From 40CM-4-68-19 sp036513415 (GTDB lineage: Bacteria; Myxococcota; Myxococcia; Myxococcales; 40CM-4-68-19), in assembly GCA_036513415.1 (NCBI GenBank), contig DATBZA010000190.1:1-64000 (forward strand): a stretch of DNA of 64,000 bases, written 5' to 3'. The translations under genes were made by a program, and so were the position numbers. This document shows positions 59,487 through 64,000 of this stretch, one piece after another. The notes beneath the pieces were generated by a model. The model made no database searches and was not told where the DNA came from. It saw only the letters and a list, made by a program, of their open reading frames with translations. Each line of letters begins with the position of its first letter. Positions within the stretch are counted from its first letter, which is position 1.

Positions 59487-60023
59487 ATCGTCCGGAAGGG
59501 GCAACGAGTACAAGGAGACGTCGGGCGCCGCCGGGTCGAGCTTGGTCATTCCCGCGAAGGAGAACCCGAGCTTGTGGAGCACACGGATGGACGCCGCGTT
59601 GCCGGGTGAAACGAAGGCGACGATCCGACTCAGGTGCGGCATGCCGCTGCACGACCGGACGATCGCGGCGGCCGCCTCGTACGCGTACCCTCGCGAGAAG
59701 AATTCGGGCAGGAACGCGTAGCCGAGATCCACGTCGAGGAAACCGTCCCGCTTGAGCAGTCCGCACATTCCGATCGGCTGCAGCGAATCCTTCAGCGAGA
59801 CCAGGTTGAGGCCATGGCCGTTCCGGGCGCAGCTCTGGATCGGACCGTCGGCGAGATACCGGGCTGCCTGCTCGAGGGTCCGAATGCCTTTGTCGCCGAT
59901 GTTCTGGATGAACGAGGGCTCGTTGAGGAGCCGGAGGACGAACCCGGCGTCTTCGGGCGTGAACCGTCGCAGGACCAGCCGGTCCGTCTCGGCAACAGTG
60001 ACCTGGGTCGCGTGGCCGGTCAT
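59445..60023 (-). CDS. GNAT family N-acetyltransferase
   Basis: This 192-residue protein of RimJ/RimL-like GNAT type begins ETDRLVLRRFTPEDAGFVL. It includes IGMCGLLKRDGFLDVDLGYA and the acetyl-CoA loop RGYAYEAAAAI. The later IVAFVSPGNAASIRVLHKLG is the usual closing motif. It acetylates an amine of a protein or small molecule. It follows the FKBP gene by 5 nt on the same strand. Confidence 0.92.
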   Translation of the reverse strand: MTGHATQVTVAETDRLVLRRFTPEDAGFVLRLLNEPSFIQNIGDKGIRTLEQAARYLADGPIQSCARNGHGLNLVSLKDSLQPIGMCGLLKRDGFLDVDLGYAFLPEFFSRGYAYEAAAAIVRSCSGMPHLSRIVAFVSPGNAASIRVLHKLGFSFAGMTKLDPAAPDVSLYSLPLPDDSPRAGRGQRDRLP

Positions 60024-60028
60024 TCGTC

Positions 60029-60793
60029 TCACTTCACGATGCCCAGCAGCTCCACGTCGAAGATGAGGGTGGCGCCTCCCGGGATCTGCGGCGGCCTGCC
60101 GTGATCGCCGTACGCAGTGGCCGCGGGACAGACCAGGCGCGCCCTTCCCCCGGCGCCGATCTTCTGCACTCCCTGTGTCCAGCAGGGGATCACCTGGTCG
60201 AGCCGGAATTCGGCGCCGTCCTTCTGGTCGAACCGCGTCCCGTCGCGCAACCTCCCATCGTACCTCACCCGCACGCGGTCGGTCGCCGCCGGCCGCGGTC
60301 CGTCTCCGGCGCGCTCGGGAACGAAGACGATCCCGCCGGGAAGCCGTTCGGCGCCGGGCTTCTTCGACTCCAGATCGGCGAGCTTCCGCCCCCGCTCCTT
60401 CTCCCCGGCGATGCGCGGGTTGCCTCGCCGCTGGAGCATGGCGTCGACTTTCGGGCCCCATTCCTCGAGGTCGGGATCGCGCAGCTCGAGCTTCCGGTTC
60501 CCGGCGGCATCCGCGAACCCGCGCTCGACGCGCTGGAGCTCCTTCTTGGACAGGCCGTACCCGTTCACCCGTGACCCGAGGATGGCGCCGAGCGCGTAGA
60601 GCGCCTCGTCGTCGCCCGGCGCGGCCTTGCCCTTCTCCGACTTCTCCCGGTATTCCCGCTGGCCGCGTTCGCGGGCCTCCCGCTCGCGCTCCTCCTCGCG
60701 CTCCTCACGCTCCTTGCGCTCGGTCTCGACCGGCTGCTCAGCCCGTCCGGCCGCGCCGAAGGCCAACAGCGCACAGAGAACGAGGCGGTGCAT
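60029..60793 (-). CDS. FKBP-type peptidyl-prolyl isomerase (FkpA/Mip-like)
   Basis: This 254-residue protein has a signal peptide (MHRLVLCALLAFGAAGRA) and a Glu/Arg-rich segment (about 20-55). An FKBP_N dimerisation-like region (about 60-155) and an FKBP_C domain follow (VRVRYDGRLRDGTRFD through LIFDVELLGI). The proline-binding residues are recognisable. It folds proteins in the periplasm. A GNAT gene follows 5 nt downstream. Confidence 0.9.
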   Translation of the reverse strand: MHRLVLCALLAFGAAGRAEQPVETERKEREEREEEREREARERGQREYREKSEKGKAAPGDDEALYALGAILGSRVNGYGLSKKELQRVERGFADAAGNRKLELRDPDLEEWGPKVDAMLQRRGNPRIAGEKERGRKLADLESKKPGAERLPGGIVFVPERAGDGPRPAATDRVRVRYDGRLRDGTRFDQKDGAEFRLDQVIPCWTQGVQKIGAGGRARLVCPAATAYGDHGRPPQIPGGATLIFDVELLGIVK

Positions 60794-60981
60794 GAGGGCC
60801 GCAAACCTGGCCGCTGGGTGCGGCGCTTGTCAAGAACGGAGACCATTCCATCCGGCGGAGGGCGGATGTGCACAACCTGGCGAAGGAAAAGAGAGACATC
60901 AACATATGAAAAATATTCGGTAATTACGCGGATTGCCCGGCATCAACAGGCAGTTTTGCACCCTTTGACAATGCCCCGACG

Positions 60982-60991
60982 GTTGCGCAAC
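60982..60991. promoter_or_regulatory. 10-nt palindrome upstream of the large secreted protein gene
   Basis: GTTGCGCAAC is a perfect palindrome 50 nt before the ATG at 61041. A TTGACA-like hexamer lies 14 nt upstream of it (60965-60970). It may be an operator or promoter part. The evidence is weak and only the position supports it. Confidence 0.3.
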
Positions 60992-61040
60992 GGTTTCGCG
61001 CGCGTCTTTTCCCCCACGCGCACAAACCGGAGCCGATCGA

Positions 61041-64000
61041 ATGAGCCATTTGCCCCGCCGGGAACGGTTGCCGCTACTCCTGCTTCTGCCCATCGCCACC
61101 CTCCTCGCGTGCGCGGGCCAGGTTGCCGATACCGGAGACGACAAAGCATCCATCATGCGCGGCGCCGAGGTTTCGAGCGCGTTGCGCCATGACGACTCCC
61201 CGCCGCTCACTCTGATGCCGATCGCCCCTTCCTCCGGGCAGCGCGTCGAGCACGAGGTGAAGAAGCTCCCCCGACGGTTCAGCACCCACGCTGCGTTCGA
61301 TCCGGTGGCCCAGCTGAGCGCGCCCGCGCTGCTCATTCCCGCAACCTCGAAGAACTTCGACGGCGTCGGCAACGGCTTCGCGGGTCCGTCGGGCACCTTC
61401 ACAGTCAATGCCGCTCCGCCGGATACGAACGGCGACGTGGGGCCAAACCACTACGTCCAGACGGTCAACACCGACTTCGCCGTCTTCAACAAGAGCGGCA
61501 CGCCCGTCTACGGGCCGGTGCCCATCAACACGCTCTGGAGCAACTTTGGCGGCGGTTGCCAGACGAACAACGACGGCGATCCGGTCGTCATCTATGACCC
61601 CATCGCCGACCGGTGGGTGATCTCCCAATTCTCCGTCACCGGCGCGAACGGGGCGACGACGCCCTTCCTCCAGTGCGTGGCAGTTTCCCAGACGGCCGAT
61701 CCGACCGGGGCGTACTACCGGTATTCGTTCCCTTACACCGGGTTCAACGACTACCCGAAAATGGGCGTCTGGCCGGACGGCTACTACATCACCTTCAACA
61801 TGTTCAACGCGACGGGGACCGCATTCCTGGGCTCGAAGGTTTGCGCGTACGACCGGGCAAAGATGCTGACCGGGGCTCCGGCGACGCAGCACTGCTTCGA
61901 CACCAGCACCGCGTACGGCGGCCTCTTGCCGGCCGATCTCGACGGCAGCCGATTGCCGCCCACGGGGGCGCCGAACTACGTCCTGGCCCTGGGCGCCACC
62001 GCCAATACGCTCGCATTCTGGAAGTTCCACGTCGACTGGACGACTCCCTCGAGCTCGACGTTCACCGGGCCCACCACGCTGAACACGGCCGCCTACAGCG
62101 AAGCGTGCGCCGGCGGCACCTGCATCCCGCAGTCGGGCACCACGCAGAAGCTGGATTCGCTGGCGGACCGGCTCATGTTCCGCCTCGCATACCGCAACTT
62201 CGCCGACCATGAGGCGCTGGTCGTCAACCATTCGATCACCGCGGGCTCATCGACGGGGGTTCGCTGGTACGAAGTTCGCGTCGCCGGTGGCACGCCTTCC
62301 ATCTTCCAGCAGGGCACCTACGCTCCAGACGCGTCGTACCGCTGGATGGGCTCCATCGCCCTGGACCAGGCGGGCAACATGGGGCTCGGGTTCAGCACGT
62401 CCAGCTCCTCGCTGCACCCGGAGATCCGGTACACCGGCCGCCTCGCCGGCGACGCGCCGGGACAGATGACGCAGGGCGAAGGCACCATCATCGCCGGCTT
62501 GGGCTCGCAGACCGGTTCGAATCTGGCGCGCTGGGGCGACTACTCGATGATGGCGGTCGACCCGGTGGACGACTGCACCTTCTGGTTCACGACCGAGTAC
62601 ATCCCTGCCAACGGCGCTTTCAACTGGAGAACCCGGATCGGCTCGTTCAAGTTCCCGGGCTGCGGGGCCGCGCCCGTGAACGACTTCTCCATCTCGGCCA
62701 ACCCGACCTCGCTGACCCTTGCGCCCAACGCGACGGGAACCAGCTCCATCTCCACTACTCTCGTCAGCGGCACGGCGGAGACCATCAACCTGACCGTGAG
62801 CGGTACGCCTGCGGGCGCTTCGGCGAGCGTCAGCCCGACGTCGGTGACGACGGGAGGCAGCTCGACGCTCACCGTCAACGCAGGCACGGCGGCGGCGGGA
62901 ACGTATACCCTGACCGTGACAGGGACGGCGCCAGGCGCAACGCACAGTACCCCTGTGACGCTTACGGTCCAGTCCGCGCCGCCAGCGAACGACTTCGCGA
63001 TCTCGTCGAATCCTGCCTCGCTGGGCCTGGTCTCGGGAGGCAGCGGCACGAGCAGCATCTCCACCACGGTGCTGACCGGCGCCGCGGAGTCCATCTCGCT
63101 GAGCATCACCGGAGCTCCGTCGGGCGCCTCGGCCAGCCTGAACCCGACGTCGGTGACCGCGGGCGGCAGCTCGACGCTGACTGTCAACGCCGGCACTGCG
63201 GCTGCCGGGAACTACACCTTGACGGTCACCGGGACAGCGCCCAGCGCGACGCACAGCACGACCGTGACGCTCGCCATCCGGGACTTCAGCATCGCGGTGA
63301 GTCCGTCGAGCGCCACCGTCGCCGCCGGCCAGTCGACCAACTACACCGTGACCACGACCGCGCTGAACGGCAGCACGCAGAGCATCGCGCTCTCCGTGTC
63401 CGGCCTGCCCACTGGGGTGACGGGCTCCTTCAACCCGGGCTCGGTGACCGCCGGCGGCAGCTCGACGCTGACGCTCACCGCGGCAGCGTCGGCGCCCGCG
63501 GCGACAGCCACCTTCACCGTGACCGGCTCGTCGGCACCCACCACGCACACGGCCACCGCGACGGTCACGGTGACCACGCCGAGCGGCGACACCCAGATCT
63601 CGAACGGCGTGCCCGTCAGCAATCTCTCAGGCGCGGTCAACTCCCAGCAGTTCTTCTACATCAGCGTTCCAGCCGGGCAGGCCACCTTGACCGTGCAGAT
63701 CAGCGGCGGGACGGGCGATGCGGATCTGTATACGAGATTCGGATCCCGGCCGACCCTCGCCACCTACGACTGCCGGCCTTACATCACCGGCAACAACGAG
63801 ACGTGTACCGTCAACAACCCCGCCGCCGGCAACTACTACATCATGCTCAACGGCTACACGGCCTACTCGGGAGTGACACTGAAAGCGACGTATGCCGCCG
63901 ACACCACCACGGCGTTGACGAACGGAGTTCCGGTCACGGCGATCTCGGGCGCGTCCGGGTCGCAGCAGTTCTGGAAGCTGGCGGTCCCCACCGGCCAGGC
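61041..64000 (+). CDS. Large secreted lipoprotein with Ig-like repeats and PPC domains (partial)
   Basis: The frame is open from ATG 61041 to the window end, so the C-terminus is missing. A signal peptide with lipobox (ATLLACAGQ) is followed by a ~480-residue N-terminal domain containing NFDGVGNG, PPDTNGDVGPNHYVQ and WGDYSMMAVDP. This is a segment set seen in secreted repeat-bearing proteins of unknown function. Three tandem Ig-like repeats (from 62679, 62988 and 63282, each about 100 residues) follow. A pre-peptidase C-terminal (PPC) domain starts near 63585 and a second near 63900. It probably acts outside the cell as an adhesin, protease or binding protein; the missing end decides. Confidence 0.88.
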   Translation, partial: MSHLPRRERLPLLLLLPIATLLACAGQVADTGDDKASIMRGAEVSSALRHDDSPPLTLMPIAPSSGQRVEHEVKKLPRRFSTHAAFDPVAQLSAPALLIPATSKNFDGVGNGFAGPSGTFTVNAAPPDTNGDVGPNHYVQTVNTDFAVFNKSGTPVYGPVPINTLWSNFGGGCQTNNDGDPVVIYDPIADRWVISQFSVTGANGATTPFLQCVAVSQTADPTGAYYRYSFPYTGFNDYPKMGVWPDGYYITFNMFNATGTAFLGSKVCAYDRAKMLTGAPATQHCFDTSTAYGGLLPADLDGSRLPPTGAPNYVLALGATANTLAFWKFHVDWTTPSSSTFTGPTTLNTAAYSEACAGGTCIPQSGTTQKLDSLADRLMFRLAYRNFADHEALVVNHSITAGSSTGVRWYEVRVAGGTPSIFQQGTYAPDASYRWMGSIALDQAGNMGLGFSTSSSSLHPEIRYTGRLAGDAPGQMTQGEGTIIAGLGSQTGSNLARWGDYSMMAVDPVDDCTFWFTTEYIPANGAFNWRTRIGSFKFPGCGAAPVNDFSISANPTSLTLAPNATGTSSISTTLVSGTAETINLTVSGTPAGASASVSPTSVTTGGSSTLTVNAGTAAAGTYTLTVTGTAPGATHSTPVTLTVQSAPPANDFAISSNPASLGLVSGGSGTSSISTTVLTGAAESISLSITGAPSGASASLNPTSVTAGGSSTLTVNAGTAAAGNYTLTVTGTAPSATHSTTVTLAIRDFSIAVSPSSATVAAGQSTNYTVTTTALNGSTQSIALSVSGLPTGVTGSFNPGSVTAGGSSTLTLTAAASAPAATATFTVTGSSAPTTHTATATVTVTTPSGDTQISNGVPVSNLSGAVNSQQFFYISVPAGQATLTVQISGGTGDADLYTRFGSRPTLATYDCRPYITGNNETCTVNNPAAGNYYIMLNGYTAYSGVTLKATYAADTTTALTNGVPVTAISGASGSQQFWKLAVPTGQ
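62679..63584 (+). repeat. Three tandem Ig-like coding repeats
   Basis: Repeat units start at 62679, 62988 and 63282 (309 and 294 nt). Units one and two share nearly identical segments, such as SPTSVTTGGSSTLTVN and NPTSVTAGGSSTLTVN. The third is more diverged. The nucleotide similarity between units one and two suggests recent duplication. Confidence 0.75.

Overview
The window is GC-rich, densely packed chromosomal DNA from a bacterium. Many genes overlap by 4 to 8 nt at ATGA, GTGA or GTGCCTGA junctions. The mix of hybrid histidine kinases, lipoproteins, a FAAL/ACP lipid locus, secreted repeat proteins and Sec-containing redox proteins suggests a deltaproteobacterial or myxobacterial-type organism. 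This is inferred from gene content only; no rRNA or other phylogenetic marker is present. No tRNA, rRNA, CRISPR array or intact insertion sequence was seen.

Layout. 0.9-3.4 kb holds DNA repair genes: a UdgX-type uracil-DNA glycosylase, a DUF72 protein and an Ogt-AlkA fusion. 3.4-5.9 kb has a pirin, an easily missed SelW-like selenoprotein, a thioredoxin and a ParB-like protein. 6-13 kb has an MFS transporter, an RlmK-like methyltransferase, a haloalkane dehalogenase and an operon of Lrp regulator, aminotransferase, quinone reductase and ornithine cyclodeaminase-like enzyme. 13-17.4 kb is an RND pump with its adaptor. 17.4-21 kb has an outer-membrane protein, an HDAC-like deacetylase, a 53-residue membrane microprotein, a lipoprotein and a zinc-ribbon protein. 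21-31 kb is a lipid locus (desaturase, ACP, crotonase-like chimera, FAAL, diiron protein) joined to two histidine-kinase genes. 31-34.3 kb is an operon of a Sec-peroxiredoxin, a Sec GrdB-like protein and a frameshifted MFS transporter. 34.7-38.3 kb has a secreted metallo-beta-lactamase-fold protein and a FabH-like operon. 38.5-43 kb is a complete livKHMGF transporter. 43-47.5 kb is a protein-quality-control cassette (Hsp20, HdeD, ClpG-like disaggregase) preceded by a 25-bp triple repeat. 47.5-64 kb is mixed housekeeping and signalling, ending in a large secreted repeat protein cut by the window edge.

Main points. Three genes have an in-frame UGA exactly where a redox Cys is expected (SelW-like, peroxiredoxin, GrdB-like). 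Each UGA is followed at the expected distance by a hairpin with a GU-containing loop. Ordinary gene calling would truncate or split all three. Two unrelated-looking microproteins share a sigma54-like promoter element. The 21-30 kb locus combines ACP-dependent lipid chemistry with translationally coupled membrane signalling and is the best candidate for an uncharacterised system.
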